Assembly: GCA_001602925.1 (NCBI GenBank)
Contig: LUZT01000006.1
Location: 2,569-66,568 of the forward strand
Length of the DNA: 64,000 bases
Reading direction: 5' to 3'
Source of the DNA: Chlorobiales bacterium Clorobi_01
Lineage (GTDB): Bacteria > Bacteroidota > Chlorobiia > Chlorobiales > Chlorobiaceae
The notes beneath the pieces are model-generated. The model had not been told where the DNA came from and ran no database searches. It saw nothing but the letters and a program-made list of their open reading frames with translations. The position numbers were made by a program, and so were the translations under genes. Shown here one piece after another: positions 27,371 to 37,682 of the stretch (the first letter of the stretch is position 1; each line of letters begins with the position of its first letter).

Positions 27371-28612
27371 TCAGGCGGCCGGAGCCTTCCTGAAGATCAG
27401 GCAGCCGTTGTGTCCGCCGAATCCGAAACCGTTGTTCAGCGCATACTCGATCGAACGCTGTTTCGGGACGTTTGGCGTCACATCCACATCGATCTCCGGA
27501 TCGACATTGTCGAGGTTGATGGTCGGAGGCACGGTCTGGTTCTGCAGCGCGAGGATGCAGGCGATCGACTCGACGACGCCCGCCGCGCCAAGCAGGTGGC
27601 CGGTCATCGACTTGGTCGAGCTGATGCTGAGTTTGTTGGCGTGTTCGCCGAACACCTTCTTGATTGCCTTGATTTCAGCAAGGTCTCCAAGCGGGGTGGC
27701 GGTGCCGTGGGTGTTGACGTAATCGATCTTGTCCGGCGTGATGCCCGCCATGTTCAGGGCGGTGGTCATCGCGCTGCGAGCGCCAAGACCCTCCGGGTGC
27801 GGAGCGGTGAGGTGATACGCATCGGCAGACGCGCCCATACCGACGATCTCCGCGTAGATTTTCGCACCACGCTTGACCGCTGACTCGTAGGTTTCGATCA
27901 CCAGCGAACCGGCGCCTTCGCCCATGACGAAGCCGTCGCGATCCACGTCATACGGACGTGAAGCTTTTGTCGGGGCGTCGTTGCGGGTCGAGAGCGCTTT
28001 GGCCGAATTGAAGCCCGCCACGCTCATCTGCGTGATCGGCGCTTCCGAGCCACCGCAGACCATGTAGTCGGCCATGCCCATCTGCAGGAGCATGACGGCG
28101 TCCATGACGGCGTGCAGGGAGGTCGCGCAGGCGGATGCGGTCGCATAGTTTGGCCCCATCAGACCGTTGCGGATCGAAATCTGTCCGGCGGCGATGTCGG
28201 GAATGAGCATCGGAATGAAGAACGGGCTGACCCTGCGGGGGCCGCGTTCCAGATACTGGCGGAACTGCTGGTCGTAGACCGTCATGCCGCCGATGCCCGA
28301 GCCGTGCACGACGCCGATCCTGGTCGGATCGATCGCGGTCAGGTCAAGCCCGGAATCTTTCAGCGCCTGTTCGGCAGAGATAACGCCGTACTGACAGTAT
28401 GGATCCATGCGATCCGCGGATTTCCGGTCGATGTACTCATCGGCCTTGAAATTCTTGAGCTCGCAGGCGAAGGTGGTCGCGAAATCGGTCGCATCGAAAT
28501 AGGTGATCGGTGCAGCGCCGCTTTTCCCCTCCATGAGGGCGTTCCAGAATGCCCCAGCCGAAAGGCCGATTGGCGACAGAACCCCGATTCCGGTGACGAC
28601 GACTCTTTTCAT
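27371..28612 (-). CDS. fabF: 3-oxoacyl-[acyl-carrier-protein] synthase II
   Basis: A 413-residue condensing enzyme (start [16 protein letters not shown]). The catalytic Cys lies in [15 protein letters not shown], the two His in [11 protein letters not shown] and [15 protein letters not shown]. It elongates acyl-ACP with malonyl-ACP in fatty acid synthesis. Downstream of acpP in the fab operon. Confidence 0.96.
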   Translation of the reverse strand: MKRVVVTGIGVLSPIGLSAGAFWNALMEGKSGAAPITYFDATDFATTFACELKNFKADEYIDRKSADRMDPYCQYGVISAEQALKDSGLDLTAIDPTRIGVVHGSGIGGMTVYDQQFRQYLERGPRRVSPFFIPMLIPDIAAGQISIRNGLMGPNYATASACATSLHAVMDAVMLLQMGMADYMVCGGSEAPITQMSVAGFNSAKALSTRNDAPTKASRPYDVDRDGFVMGEGAGSLVIETYESAVKRGAKIYAEIVGMGASADAYHLTAPHPEGLGARSAMTTALNMAGITPDKIDYVNTHGTATPLGDLAEIKAIKKVFGEHANKLSISSTKSMTGHLLGAAGVVESIACILALQNQTVPPTINLDNVDPEIDVDVTPNVPKQRSIEYALNNGFGFGGHNGCLIFRKAPAA

Positions 28613-28687
28613 TTCCAGACCCATCTGTTCAGATTTAACGTTGGTTTCAGGCAGGGCCAGGCCCTGCCCGAAGAGAATGCCTTTAGC

Positions 28688-28927
28688 TTACTTCTTGTTG
28701 ACGATGTAGTCAATGGCCTGCTGCACGGTACCGATCTTCTCGGCATCTTCATCAGGAATCTGGACGCCGAACTCGTTTTCGAGCTCCATGATCAGTTCGA
28801 CCGTATCGAGCGAATCGGCACCGAGGTCATCGGCAAACTTCGATTCCGGCTTGATCTGATCCTTGTTGACGCCCATCTTGCTGACGATGATATCGTACAC
28901 TTTATCTTTGATTTCGGCTGCGCTCAT
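28688..28927 (-). CDS. acpP: Acyl carrier protein
   Basis: A 79-residue acidic protein starting [14 protein letters not shown]. The phosphopantetheine serine is in [20 protein letters not shown]. It carries growing acyl chains for the neighbouring fab enzymes. GGAGAACAG precedes the ATG. Confidence 0.97.
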   Translation of the reverse strand: MSAAEIKDKVYDIIVSKMGVNKDQIKPESKFADDLGADSLDTVELIMELENEFGVQIPDEDAEKIGTVQQAIDYIVNKK

Positions 28928-29088
28928 GGCACTGTTCTCCGGGTTTGTGGTTGGAAACAATTAAAAAAAGCAAGTTCGTTAATATAAAAAGAAAAAGCAG
29001 CTGGGCAAAGCTATGCTCCGGCTGGAGAACCGGAGACTTTCCGGAACGGTCAGGTTTCGCCAAGTCTCGGATTCTCAACAGGTTACGG

Positions 29089-29832
29089 TTACATGTACAT
29101 GCCGCCGTTGACGCTCAGCACCTGACCGGTGATGTAGGCTGACTGGTCGCTGGCGAGAAATGCCACCGCGTCGGCAACATGCTGGGGCGTGCCGAAAACG
29201 CCGAGCGGAATGGCTTCGAGCATCTTCTGGCGCACCTCTTCGGAGAGGGCGTCGGTCATTTTCGATGAAATGAAGCCGGGGGCGATAGCGTTGGCCCGCA
29301 CATTGCGCGAAGCCAGCTCCCTGGCAATCGACTTGGTGAAGGCGATGACGCCGCCTTTCGAAGCCGCGTAGTTGGCCTGTCCGGCGTTGCCCATGAGGCC
29401 GATGATCGAGGCGATGTTGATGATCGAGCCGGAACGCTGCTTCATCATGGTGCGCGTGACCGCCTTGGTGCAGTTGAAGACGCCCTTGAGGTTCACCGTC
29501 AGCACGGCGTCCCAGTCCTCTTCGCTCATACGCATCAGGAGGCCGTCGCGGGTGATGCCCGCGTTGTTGACGAGAATGTCGATGCGGCCATTCTCTTTAG
29601 CCACTTCGTCGAAAACCTTCTGGCAAGCGTCGGTGCTGGTGACATCGAGCTCCTTGCAGCTCACTTTTGCGCCGAGCTGTTTGAGCGCCTCTTCGGTCTC
29701 CGTCAGCCACTCCGCCTTGACGTCGCCAATGACAAGATCAGCGCCTTTGGCGGCGAGATCGAGGGCGATCGACTGGCCGATGCCTCGTGCCGCGCCGGTG
29801 ACGATGGCGGTTTTACCTGTGAACATGGTCAT
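29089..29832 (-). CDS. fabG: 3-oxoacyl-[acyl-carrier-protein] reductase
   Basis: A 247-residue short-chain dehydrogenase (start [13 protein letters not shown]). NADPH motif [10 protein letters not shown], structural NNAG, catalytic Ser in NIASIIG and YAASKGG (Tyr/Lys), and terminal [12 protein letters not shown]. It reduces the keto group made by FabH/FabF. It lies between fabD and acpP. Confidence 0.96.
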   Translation of the reverse strand: MTMFTGKTAIVTGAARGIGQSIALDLAAKGADLVIGDVKAEWLTETEEALKQLGAKVSCKELDVTSTDACQKVFDEVAKENGRIDILVNNAGITRDGLLMRMSEEDWDAVLTVNLKGVFNCTKAVTRTMMKQRSGSIINIASIIGLMGNAGQANYAASKGGVIAFTKSIARELASRNVRANAIAPGFISSKMTDALSEEVRQKMLEAIPLGVFGTPQHVADAVAFLASDQSAYITGQVLSVNGGMYM

Positions 29833-29858
29833 AATCGTTTCTTTGCGTTTTTCTATGG

Positions 29859-30776
29859 TTAGGCAGGATTGCGCATCGCATCCACCTGATCGGCGGTATC
29901 GACTCCCGCGCACACAGCGGATTTGCTGATTCTTTTAATGAGGCCCTGCAGCACTTTCTGGGGGCCGACTTCGACAAATTCGGTGACGCCCGCGTCCACC
30001 ATCGCCTGCACCGACTGGCTCCAGAGCACCGAGCTGGTGAGCTGGCTGATGAGGTTCGAGCGGATTTCCGCCGCCGCCGTGACCGGTTTGGCGACCACGT
30101 TCATGCAGACCGGAATTTCGGCGTCGCGGATCGCGATGGTGTCGAGCGTTTCGGCAAGCTCCTTTTCGGCGGGTTTCATCAGCGGCGAGTGGAAAGCGCC
30201 TGAGACGACCAGCTCCTTGGCCATGCGCGCGCCTTTCGACGGCGCGAGTTCGACCGCCTTGCGTACGGCATCGACGTCGCCGGAGATGACAATCTGGCCG
30301 GGCGAGTTGAAGTTTGCCGCCTGCACGATGCCGCTTGCACTCGCCTCTTCCAGGAGCGCGTCAAGCGCGTCGTCGGCCATGCCGATGATCGCGGCCATCG
30401 TGCCGGGATTCTGCTGTCCGGCGTTCTGCATCAGTTCGCCGCGCTTGGCCACGAGCCTCACCGCATCCTCGAACGAAATCGCACCCGAGAAGCAGAGCGC
30501 CGTGTATTCGCCAAGGCTGTGGCCCGCTGCCATCTCAACGCCCTCACGTCCGAGAAGCGTGGCCGCCGCGAAGCTGTGCAGGAAGATAGCGAGCTGGGTG
30601 TAGCGGGTCTGCTTCAGCTCATCCTCGCTGCCGTTGAACATGATATTGGTGATCGAGAATCCGAGAATCGAGTCGGCCTTGTCCATCAGCGCCTTCGCTT
30701 CCGGGAAGCGCTCGTACAGATCGCGGCCCATGCCGCAGTACTGCGAACCCTGACCGGGGAAAACAAATGCTTTCAT
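29859..30776 (-). CDS. fabD: Malonyl-CoA:ACP transacylase
   Basis: A 305-residue protein starting [17 protein letters not shown]. The active-site serine is in [13 protein letters not shown] and the catalytic His in [14 protein letters not shown]. It loads malonyl groups onto ACP. It lies between fabH and fabG in the fatty acid operon. Confidence 0.97.
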   Translation of the reverse strand: MKAFVFPGQGSQYCGMGRDLYERFPEAKALMDKADSILGFSITNIMFNGSEDELKQTRYTQLAIFLHSFAAATLLGREGVEMAAGHSLGEYTALCFSGAISFEDAVRLVAKRGELMQNAGQQNPGTMAAIIGMADDALDALLEEASASGIVQAANFNSPGQIVISGDVDAVRKAVELAPSKGARMAKELVVSGAFHSPLMKPAEKELAETLDTIAIRDAEIPVCMNVVAKPVTAAAEIRSNLISQLTSSVLWSQSVQAMVDAGVTEFVEVGPQKVLQGLIKRISKSAVCAGVDTADQVDAMRNPA

Positions 30777-30804
30777 ATCCTGTAATTCCTTTGAATGGTT
30801 TGGC

Positions 30805-31794
30805 TTACTGCCAGCGGACGTAAACGCCGCCCCAAGTGTAGCCTGCTCCGAAGCTCACCAGCACGAGGTTCGAGCCTTTGTGCAGTTTGCCCTGCTCATC
30901 CAGCTCGGCAAGGCAGATCGGCACGGTGCCGGCGGTGGTGTTGCCATAGTTCTGGATGTTCATCATCACCTTCTCTTCGGTGATACCCATACGCTCGGCG
31001 GTGGCGTGAATGATACGCTGGTTGGCCTGGTGTGGCACGAGCCAGTCGATGGTTTCCGCAGTCAGATTGTTGCGCTGCATGATCTCTTCGGCCACATCAG
31101 CCATGGCCATGACCGCAGCCTTGAAGACCTGCTTGCCATCCTGCTGGATGAAGTGCATGTGCTGATCGACCGTTTCATGCGACGCCGGATGAAGGCTTCC
31201 GCCACCAGGCATCAGGAGGTGCTCCCTGCCGTTGAGGCCGTCGGAGTAGAGACGGGCGTCGAGCACGCCGAACCCCTCTTCACTCGCAGCTTCGAGAATG
31301 ACGCCGCCCGCTCCGTCGCCAAACAGAATCGCTGTCGAACGGTCGGTGTAGTCGAGGATGGCGGACATCTTGTCTGCGCCGATCACCATCACCTTTTTGC
31401 AGTTGCCCGATTCGATGAACTGGGCGCCGGTGTAGAGGCCATAGACGAAACCCGAGCAGGCGGCGGAAAGGTCGAAGCCCCAGGCGTTTTTTGCCTGGAT
31501 ATTGCCCTGAACCAGACATGCCGTCGAGGGAAAGATCATGTCGGGGGACATGGTCGCCACGATGATCAGATCGATCTCGTCGGCGGAGATGCCCCGCTTT
31601 TCAAGCAATAGCCGGGCAACCTCGGTGCACATGTATGACGTGGCCTTCTTCGGATCCCGGAGAATTCTCCGTTCCTTGATGCCGGTACGGGTCGTTATCC
31701 ACTCGTCGTTTGTATCAAGAATCCGTTCGAGGTCCTGATTGGACATTACCTCTTCAGGCAGGTACTTGGCGGTCGTCGTTATGGCTGCTTTCAT
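30805..31794 (-). CDS. fabH: 3-oxoacyl-[acyl-carrier-protein] synthase III
   Basis: A 329-residue initiating condensing enzyme. The catalytic Cys is in [13 protein letters not shown], the His in [12 protein letters not shown], and the Asn in [12 protein letters not shown]. It starts chains by joining acetyl-CoA to malonyl-ACP. It follows plsX after 125 bases. Confidence 0.97.
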   Translation of the reverse strand: MKAAITTTAKYLPEEVMSNQDLERILDTNDEWITTRTGIKERRILRDPKKATSYMCTEVARLLLEKRGISADEIDLIIVATMSPDMIFPSTACLVQGNIQAKNAWGFDLSAACSGFVYGLYTGAQFIESGNCKKVMVIGADKMSAILDYTDRSTAILFGDGAGGVILEAASEEGFGVLDARLYSDGLNGREHLLMPGGGSLHPASHETVDQHMHFIQQDGKQVFKAAVMAMADVAEEIMQRNNLTAETIDWLVPHQANQRIIHATAERMGITEEKVMMNIQNYGNTTAGTVPICLAELDEQGKLHKGSNLVLVSFGAGYTWGGVYVRWQ

Positions 31795-31919
31795 AGTGTG
31801 GTTTCTCTTGATAAGCGGACGGAAAATGCGAAGATTGTATCGGAGTCTCTTCGGCCAATAGCAAAGGACAGGGGATGGACATTCAGGAGCATCTGGGTCT
31901 GCATGGAAAATTCAGGCCG

Positions 31920-32939
31920 TCAGGCGAGCATTTTCGCGATGCGTTCGTTGACGCGTTGCTCGATCATATGCTCCGCCATGTAGATCATGTTCTTGATGGC
32001 GCGCGCCGACGAGCGTCCGTGGCCGACAATCGAAATCCCATCGACGCCGAGGAACGGCACGCCGCCAAACTTTTCGACATCGAACGGCTCGAATATCCCT
32101 TTGAATGTCTGACCGGCCAGCGCCGCCGAGTTCTGGTCGAGCTTTCCTTCCTTGACCAGCTTTTCGAGTGCCGGCTTGAAGAGTGCGCCAAGAAAGTGCG
32201 GAATGCTCTCACCAAACTTGAGGATGGTGTTACCGACAAGACCGTCGCAGACGACAATAGTGGCTTTGCCTGCAAGAATATCGTGACCCTCGATGTTGCC
32301 GATGAAGTTGATTTTCTGCTCCTCGTGCGCCTTCTGCAACATTTTCCATGCCTGCTTGAGATAGTCGGGACCTTTGCCCTCCTCCTCTCCAATGTTGAGC
32401 AGGCCGACTACGGGCTGTTCGATTTTTGCCGCGTAGCGCTGGTAGATCGTCAGCATCTCGGCGAACTGCACCAGGTTTTCCGGCTTGCAGTCCACATTGG
32501 CGCCGACATCGACGATGTTGGTGAGGCCCTCGCCAAGGCGCGGGAAGTAAGCGTAGATGGTCGGGCGCAGCACACCGGGGAGGCGACCGAGCACAAACAG
32601 TGACGCTGCCATCATTGCGCCGGTGTTTCCAGCGCTCACGAAGGCATCTGCTTCTTTCGCCTTGCAGAGCTTCAGGCCGCGGACAAGTGACGACTCCTGC
32701 TTCGCCTTGACGGCGGTGGCGGGAACATCCTCCATGGTGATGACCTCGGGCGCGTGCACGAAGCGGAGCTTGAGGGCTCCGGTATCATACTGCTGCAGAA
32801 GCGGGGTGACCTTTTCCTCCTGCCCGATAAGCAGGATTTCAAAGCGGTTTCCGCTCTCCCTGAGGGCATCGATCACCCCCTCGACAACGCAGGCAGGCGC
32901 ATTGTCGCCACCCATGGCATCCACGACAATGGTCAACAT
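31920..32939 (-). CDS. plsX: Phosphate acyltransferase
   Basis: A 339-residue Pls[18 protein letters not shown] at the start, the [20 protein letters not shown] segment and [11 protein letters not shown]. It converts acyl-ACP to acyl-phosphate for phospholipid synthesis. Usual position between rpmF and fabH. Confidence 0.96.
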   Translation of the reverse strand: MLTIVVDAMGGDNAPACVVEGVIDALRESGNRFEILLIGQEEKVTPLLQQYDTGALKLRFVHAPEVITMEDVPATAVKAKQESSLVRGLKLCKAKEADAFVSAGNTGAMMAASLFVLGRLPGVLRPTIYAYFPRLGEGLTNIVDVGANVDCKPENLVQFAEMLTIYQRYAAKIEQPVVGLLNIGEEEGKGPDYLKQAWKMLQKAHEEQKINFIGNIEGHDILAGKATIVVCDGLVGNTILKFGESIPHFLGALFKPALEKLVKEGKLDQNSAALAGQTFKGIFEPFDVEKFGGVPFLGVDGISIVGHGRSSARAIKNMIYMAEHMIEQRVNERIAKMLA

Positions 32940-32969
32940 GGCGGTGCTGTCTTGTTTACGTGAAACTGC

Positions 32970-33161
32970 TTACGCGACGACGCTCTTGCCGGTGACCTGA
33001 CGGCCTTTGTAGTGGCCGCAGTGACGGCAGGCGCGATGCGGAAGGGTCGGCTCGCCGCAGTTCGGGCAGAGTACCGTAACGGCTGCCTTGGTGCGTGCGT
33101 TGTACTGTGCTCTCCTCTTGTCCCTTCTGGACTTGGACATCTTGGCTTTCGGGTTGGCCAT
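32970..33161 (-). CDS. rpmF: 50S ribosomal protein L32
   Basis: A 63-residue basic protein. [20 protein letters not shown] opens it and the zinc-ribbon cysteines are CPNCGEP and CRHCGHYKG, so this is the zinc-binding form. Located between the DUF177 gene and plsX as in many bacteria. Confidence 0.97.
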   Translation of the reverse strand: MANPKAKMSKSRRDKRRAQYNARTKAAVTVLCPNCGEPTLPHRACRHCGHYKGRQVTGKSVVA

Positions 33162-33186
33162 AATCTATTCAGTTTAGAATCAACGG

Positions 33187-33717
33187 TTAACGATACTTGT
33201 TTTTCAGTTTTTCGAGCGACTCCTGCCAGTCGCTGTCGGGCAGGTTGTCTTCGCCCGGCTCGCTCAACTCTTCCTGATGGAACACCCGGCAATCGGGATT
33301 GTCCTTGCAGGTGACTTTCATGGGAACGGAGAGCAGCAGTGTCTCGCGGACATCCTCGGTCAGATCGAGCGCGAGCGTATTCCTGTCGATAAGCCGATAC
33401 TCCTCGTCACGTTCTTCCTGCGGTTCGCCAGCCTGTTCGTAGCCATAATAAATCCGGTACGAACCGTTCAGCTCGGAGGTGATCGGCGCAAGGCACAGAT
33501 CGCAGGTCAGATTGGCTGTCGCTGAAGTATTCAGGGTGACGATCATCTCGTCATCCAGCTTCTCGACGCTTGCATTGACCGACACGTCCCTTGAAAATCC
33601 AGCCTCGGCGAGAGCCGGATCGGTAAAATCAGCCGCTTTGCAGGTGAAATCGAACTCGTGCGTTCCCTGTGAAAGACCCGCAAGACGAATTTCGATCAGC
33701 GCTTTTTCTTTGGACAT
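33187..33717 (-). CDS. DUF177/YceD family protein
   Basis: A 176-residue protein; ATG at 33717 with GAGGTGG upstream. A conserved TCDLCLAPI motif and the acidic stretch before LALDLTEDVRETLLLSVP are typical of YceD (DUF177), with a C-terminal CKDNPDC pair. YceD family proteins sit just ahead of rpmF and have been linked to 23S rRNA maturation; that role is from the family, not visible here. First gene of the minus-strand fab operon. Confidence 0.85.
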   Translation of the reverse strand: MSKEKALIEIRLAGLSQGTHEFDFTCKAADFTDPALAEAGFSRDVSVNASVEKLDDEMIVTLNTSATANLTCDLCLAPITSELNGSYRIYYGYEQAGEPQEERDEEYRLIDRNTLALDLTEDVRETLLLSVPMKVTCKDNPDCRVFHQEELSEPGEDNLPDSDWQESLEKLKNKYR

Positions 33718-33827
33718 AACCACCTCTTTTCCATAAAAGAGCATCAATGTACAAAAATAATATTCGAAAAAGAAAAGCCAGAACCCGCCAGTCAGACGGA
33801 AAAATTATTAAAAATATCTTTGTGAGT

Positions 33828-33855
33828 TTGGAATTTCGAAGCGCAGCCTTATATT
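33828..33855 (+). promoter_or_regulatory. Candidate promoter of tRNA-Asn
   Basis: TTGGAA (33828-33833) and TATATT (33850-33855) are separated by 16 bases and end 29 bases before the mature tRNA. This is a sigma-70-like pattern seen by eye only. Confidence 0.4.
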
Positions 33856-33884
33856 TGCATCTCTTCGATCAGGAAGGGTCGCAT

Positions 33885-33956
<72 letters not shown>

Positions 33957-34134
33957 CAAAAAAAGAGTTGGTTTCAAACCTGCTCAAAAGTTTAAAAAAG
34001 GAAGTACTTGAGTATGCGGTGCTTCCTTTTTTGTTTTATACCCCTGCCGTCCTCCTTACACCGTTATCTCCCCCTTGTATTGTTATATTACTCCCGGAAC
34101 CATAACCCTCCTTACGAACCAAACTTCTGCCGTC

Positions 34135-34572
34135 ATGTTCCGATACCTCTTCATCTTCTTCCTTACTGCCCTGACAGCTTGCGCCCCTCGTTATGCGGCG
34201 GCGCCGGATGCGAAAACCCCGGAACTGTTCAGAACGTGGTGGCGAGTCGAGGAGGTCGATGGGCGGAAGGCTGAGTTTATCCGCGGGCAGCGGCGGGACA
34301 TGCATATCATCCTGTACGCTTCGCGCAAGATGGTTGGCTCGGGCGGCTGTAACCAGATCAGCGGTTCATTCGTTCAGTCGCCGGGCAGCATCCGTTTCGG
34401 CGCTATTGCATCATCAAAAATGATGTGCCAACCGGGGGTGATGTCGCGGGAACGGGCGTTTATCAGTGCACTTCGCAAGAGCAGCAGCTATATCGTCAGG
34501 GGGCGTCGGCTGACGATGTATGACCGCGCGGGGCGCGAGGTGCTGCGCTTCATGGCAATTCCGTCCCGATGA
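34135..34572 (+). CDS. META-domain (HslJ-like) lipoprotein
   Basis: A 145-residue precursor. The N-terminus is a lipoprotein signal, FLTALTACAP, with the lipobox Cys at 15. The rest resembles a META/DUF306 domain: WWRVEEVDGRKAEF, then GSGGCNQISGSFVQSPGSIRFGAIASSKMMC and a helix ERAFISALRKSSSYIVRG. The GGCNQ..G.......FG...ST-like pattern is typical. META proteins occur in the envelope and some are heat-inducible; function here is unknown. The start at 34135 is chosen because it begins the signal sequence. Confidence 0.8.
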   Translation: MFRYLFIFFLTALTACAPRYAAAPDAKTPELFRTWWRVEEVDGRKAEFIRGQRRDMHIILYASRKMVGSGGCNQISGSFVQSPGSIRFGAIASSKMMCQPGVMSRERAFISALRKSSSYIVRGRRLTMYDRAGREVLRFMAIPSR

Positions 34573-34668
34573 TGCGGGCGTAGCGGGGAACGTCCGGAGC
34601 AGGTTCACGGTTCTTTTGCCAGACGCGTGCCATCAGCCGGCACAATCAGCGCCGCTCACGCCGGAACA

Positions 34669-34696
34669 TTGCAGAGGTAAAAGAATTGTTTATATT
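34669..34696 (+). promoter_or_regulatory. Candidate promoter for the leuA leader
   Basis: TTGCAG at 34669-34674 and TATATT at 34691-34696 with a 16-base spacer, 45 bases before the leader ATG. Plausible sigma-70-like boxes, unverified. Confidence 0.35.
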
Positions 34697-34740
34697 ATCC
34701 CAACTTTTCGTACAGCCGATTTAACGGTACTCTATCTTGT

Positions 34741-34818
34741 ATGAACACGGTCAGCAACATGCTTCTTCTTGCGCTATCGCTAACAGGCCTTACCTGCCTG
34801 AGGGGGAGCGCATTGTAG
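34741..34818 (+). CDS. Leucine-rich leader peptide of leuA (attenuator)
   Basis: A 25-codon open frame from ATG to TAG. Eight of 25 residues are leucine, at 8, 9, 10, 12, 14, 17, 20 and 25, with the codons CTT CTT CTT, CTA, CTA, CTT, CTG, TTG. The CTA and CTT codons look unusual beside the CTG/CTC-rich genes around. A terminator hairpin follows 28 bases after the stop and leuA 110 bases after it. This is the classic layout of transcription attenuation: when leucyl-tRNA is short the ribosome stalls in the Leu codons and the terminator does not form. The start has only a weak ribosome-binding site. Too short to show selection by itself, so the call rests on leucine content and position. Confidence 0.75.
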   Translation: MNTVSNMLLLALSLTGLTCLRGSAL

Positions 34819-34846
34819 TTTCGTTGACTGCATGGAATTGAGATTC

Positions 34847-34882
34847 AAAGCCGCAATCCTCTCAGGGTAAGCGGCTTTTTTT
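34847..34882 (+). terminator. Attenuator terminator upstream of leuA
   Basis: AAAGCCGC (34847-34854) pairs with GCGGCTTT (34871-34878) and a run of seven T follows from 34876. The 16-base loop contains CTCTCAGG (34859-34866), which can pair with CCTGAGGG at 34797-34804 inside the leader frame (one G-T pair), giving a possible antiterminator that would compete with this stem. Confidence 0.8.
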
Positions 34883-34928
34883 CATTAAGGGACTTTTACT
34901 CTCAAGTGTTTTAAATGGAGACTCTCTC

Positions 34929-36617
34929 ATGAGTACGATGAATTATAAGAAATACGCATCCTATCCGACGGTCGGGCTGAAAGACAGAACCTGGCCGGAC
35001 AAGACCATTACCAAAGCGCCGATCTGGTGCAGCGTCGATCTGCGCGATGGCAACCAGGCGCTTCCGATTCCGATGAGCGTCGATGAAAAGGTGGAGTTTT
35101 TCAGGCTGCTGGTATCGGTTGGCTTCAAGGAGATCGAGGTGGGCTTCCCGTCGGCTTCGGCCACGGAGTTCGCCTTTGTGCGCAAGCTGATCGAAAACAA
35201 TCTCATTCCTGACGACGTGAGCATCCAGGTGTTGACGCAGTCGCGTGAGCACCTGATCCGCCGAACCTTTGAGGCGATCAAGGGGGCGAAGAACGCCATC
35301 GTGCATCTGTACAACTCCACCTCGCGCCAGCAGCGAGAACAGGTGTTCCGCATGAGCCGCGAGGAGATCATCTCCATCGCCGTGGCCGGAACGCGCTTGG
35401 TTCGCGAGCTGAAAGAGGCGAGCGGCAATCCGGGTATCCGCTTCGAGTACAGCCCCGAAAGCTTTACCGGCACCGAGCTGGAGTACGCGCTCGACGTGTG
35501 CCATGCGGTGATGGACGAGTGGGGTGCGTCGGCGGAGAACAAGGTGATCCTGAACCTGCCTTCGACGGTCGAGCTTTCGACGCCGAACGTCTATGCCGAC
35601 CGCATCGAGTGGTTCTGCCGCCACATCAAGGATCGCGACGCGGTGCTCTTCAGTGTGCACGCCCACAACGACCGCGGCACGGCGGTGGCGACCTCCGAGC
35701 TGGCGGTGATGGCCGGGGCGGATCGCATCGAAGGTGCCCTGTTCGGCAATGGCGAGCGGTGTGGCAACATGGACATCATCATCATGGCGCTGAACCTGAT
35801 GACGCAGGGTATCGATCCGAAGCTGGACTTTTCCAACCTGCCGCACGTCAGGGAGGTCTACAGCCGCTGCACCCGCATGACGGTGCATCCGCGCCATCCC
35901 TACTCGGGCGATCTGGTCTACACCGCCTTCTCCGGTTCGCACCAGGACGCGATCAGCAAGGGAATGAAAGCGCACCAGCGGGCTGCCGACGGCGTGTGGG
36001 ACGTGCCCTATCTGCCGATCGATCCCGAGGATGTTGGTTGCAACTACGAGGCCATCGTCCGGATCAACAGCCAGTCGGGCAAGGGAGGCATCGCCTATGT
36101 GCTCGAAAAGGAGTATGGCATTCAGATCCCGAAGTGGATGCAGCCAGATTTCGGTGTGGTTGTTCAGGAGGTGACCGACAAGACGGGCGACGAGCTGTCG
36201 GCGCAGCAGATTCACGAGCTGTTCCAGAAGGAGTATATCGGCAGCGCGACGCCGTATCTCATGAAAAAGTGCACGATAAGCTGGAGCGACGAAGACCCGG
36301 ATCGCAACGACGAGGTGGCGACGATCATCAGCGCTTCGATGGTCGGCCCGGAGGGCGAGTTCAGCTTCAGGGCCAAAGGCAACGGCCCGCTCGACGCTTT
36401 CGTGCGCGGCATGGTGAGCCATACCGGCATCGACTTCCATGTGGACGAGTACACGGAGCACGCCATCGGCCACAGCTCCGACGCGCTGGCCATCGCCTAC
36501 ATCCGTCTTGCCTTCGATGATGGCGCGCTGGTGTGCGGTTCCGGCATCGACTCGAACATCAGCCTCGCCTCCATCAAGGCCATCGTCAGTGCGCTGAACC
36601 GCTTCAGGCGGAGCTGA
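34929..36617 (+). CDS. leuA: 2-isopropylmalate synthase
   Basis: A 562-residue HMGL-like aldol enzyme. The catalytic barrel shows SVDLRDGNQAL near the start (metal Asp and acid/base Arg) and HAHNDRGTAVATSEL with NGERCGN in the later part. A C-terminal domain (about 430-560) is the leucine-feedback type (LeuA dimer). It condenses 2-oxoisovalerate with acetyl-CoA at the head of leucine synthesis. The length and KKYASYPTVGLKDRTWP opening match the longer type-2 LeuA. GGAG sits 8 bases before the ATG. Its leader and terminator suggest control by leucine supply. Confidence 0.93.
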   Translation: MSTMNYKKYASYPTVGLKDRTWPDKTITKAPIWCSVDLRDGNQALPIPMSVDEKVEFFRLLVSVGFKEIEVGFPSASATEFAFVRKLIENNLIPDDVSIQVLTQSREHLIRRTFEAIKGAKNAIVHLYNSTSRQQREQVFRMSREEIISIAVAGTRLVRELKEASGNPGIRFEYSPESFTGTELEYALDVCHAVMDEWGASAENKVILNLPSTVELSTPNVYADRIEWFCRHIKDRDAVLFSVHAHNDRGTAVATSELAVMAGADRIEGALFGNGERCGNMDIIIMALNLMTQGIDPKLDFSNLPHVREVYSRCTRMTVHPRHPYSGDLVYTAFSGSHQDAISKGMKAHQRAADGVWDVPYLPIDPEDVGCNYEAIVRINSQSGKGGIAYVLEKEYGIQIPKWMQPDFGVVVQEVTDKTGDELSAQQIHELFQKEYIGSATPYLMKKCTISWSDEDPDRNDEVATIISASMVGPEGEFSFRAKGNGPLDAFVRGMVSHTGIDFHVDEYTEHAIGHSSDALAIAYIRLAFDDGALVCGSGIDSNISLASIKAIVSALNRFRRS

Positions 36618-36626
36618 CAAGGATGC

Positions 36627-36674
36627 GGCGGGAGGCGGCTATCCGGAGCGCCTCCCGCCAAACCCCTCTTTTTG
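36627..36674 (+). terminator. Terminator of leuA
   Basis: GGCGGGAGGCG (36627-36637) and CGCCTCCCGCC (36649-36659) form a perfect 11-bp stem, followed after a few bases by CTCTTTTT. It lies 10 bases beyond the leuA stop. Confidence 0.8.
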
Positions 36675-36746
36675 GATTTCCTCTCTTGCCCTATCTTTAC
36701 GGAGAAACAGATTCCGCCTCACTTTCAACGAATCCGGAGACCCGGC

Positions 36747-37682
36747 ATGACGATCAGGCCCAGCCGCAAGACCCACGTTATCTTCTCCGCCCGAAGCATT
36801 GCAGCCCTGCTCTTGCTCTGTGCCGTTTTTCTGCCGGGATGCGCTTCGAAGCAACCCGCTTCAGACAAGATTCGGGTCATTGCCTCCATCGAGCCTCTGG
36901 CGTGGTTCGCGGAGCGTATCGGCGGCGACCGGGTCGCGGTGTCGGTGATGATTCCCGCTGGTGGCAATCCGCACACCTATGAGCCGACGCCGAGGCAGAT
37001 GGCGGATGTGAGCAACGCTGCGCTGTTCGTCAAGGCGGGATCGGGGGTCGAGTTCGAGCTTGACTGGATGCAGCGCCTCGTCGATCTCAACAAAAGCATG
37101 ACGGTGTGCAACGCTTCCGAAGGAGTGACGTTGCTGCCGATGAGCGCGGAGAAGCACGAGCATGAGGAGTCTGCCGAGGAGCATCACGATCACGGCAACT
37201 TCGATCCACACTTCTGGCTTTCGCCAGCGAACGCCAGGCTAATCGCCAAGAACGTCGAACGCTCGCTCGCGGCGGTCGATCCGGCGGGGAAGGAGTATTA
37301 CGCAGCAAACGCAACCGTGCTCGACAAAGAGCTTCAGGCTCTCGACGGCGAGATTCGCGCACAACTGGGTGGCGTGAAGAATCGACGTTTCCTCGTTTTC
37401 CATCCGGCATGGGGCTATTTCGCCCACGAGTACGGTTTGGAGCAGATCGCCGCCGAAGAGGAGGGCAAAACGCTGACGCCACGCCAGATGGAGGCTGTGA
37501 TCGAACAGGCGCGGAGCGCGGGCATCCGGGTGGTGTTCGTGGCGCCGCAGTTCAGCTCGGCGCAGGCCGATGCCATCGCCGGTGACATTGGCGGCCAAAC
37601 CGTGACGGTCGATCCGCTCGCACGAGACTATGCGGCCAATCTTCGCAAGGCGACTGCCGCATTTGTCCGGAGTATGCAATGA
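36747..37682 (+). CDS. znuA: Zinc ABC transporter substrate-binding lipoprotein
   Basis: A 311-residue precursor; ATG at 36747 with CCGGAGA upstream. The N-terminus has a lipobox LPGCAS, then IRVIASIEPLAWFAERIGGD. The zinc-site histidine is in AGGNPHTYEPTP, followed by a His-rich loop (EKHEHEESAEEHHDHG) and HFWLSP. The cluster A-I fold and His-rich loop are ZnuA-type; a manganese binder is less likely. It delivers metal to ZnuB. The stop overlaps the next ATG. Confidence 0.9.
   Translation: MTIRPSRKTHVIFSARSIAALLLLCAVFLPGCASKQPASDKIRVIASIEPLAWFAERIGGDRVAVSVMIPAGGNPHTYEPTPRQMADVSNAALFVKAGSGVEFELDWMQRLVDLNKSMTVCNASEGVTLLPMSAEKHEHEESAEEHHDHGNFDPHFWLSPANARLIAKNVERSLAAVDPAGKEYYAANATVLDKELQALDGEIRAQLGGVKNRRFLVFHPAWGYFAHEYGLEQIAAEEEGKTLTPRQMEAVIEQARSAGIRVVFVAPQFSSAQADAIAGDIGGQTVTVDPLARDYAANLRKATAAFVRSMQ

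Noticed and set aside
34573-34740. Possible small gene between the META lipoprotein and the leuA leader
   Set aside because: The open frame ending at 34744 overlaps the lipoprotein gene and has no start signal.
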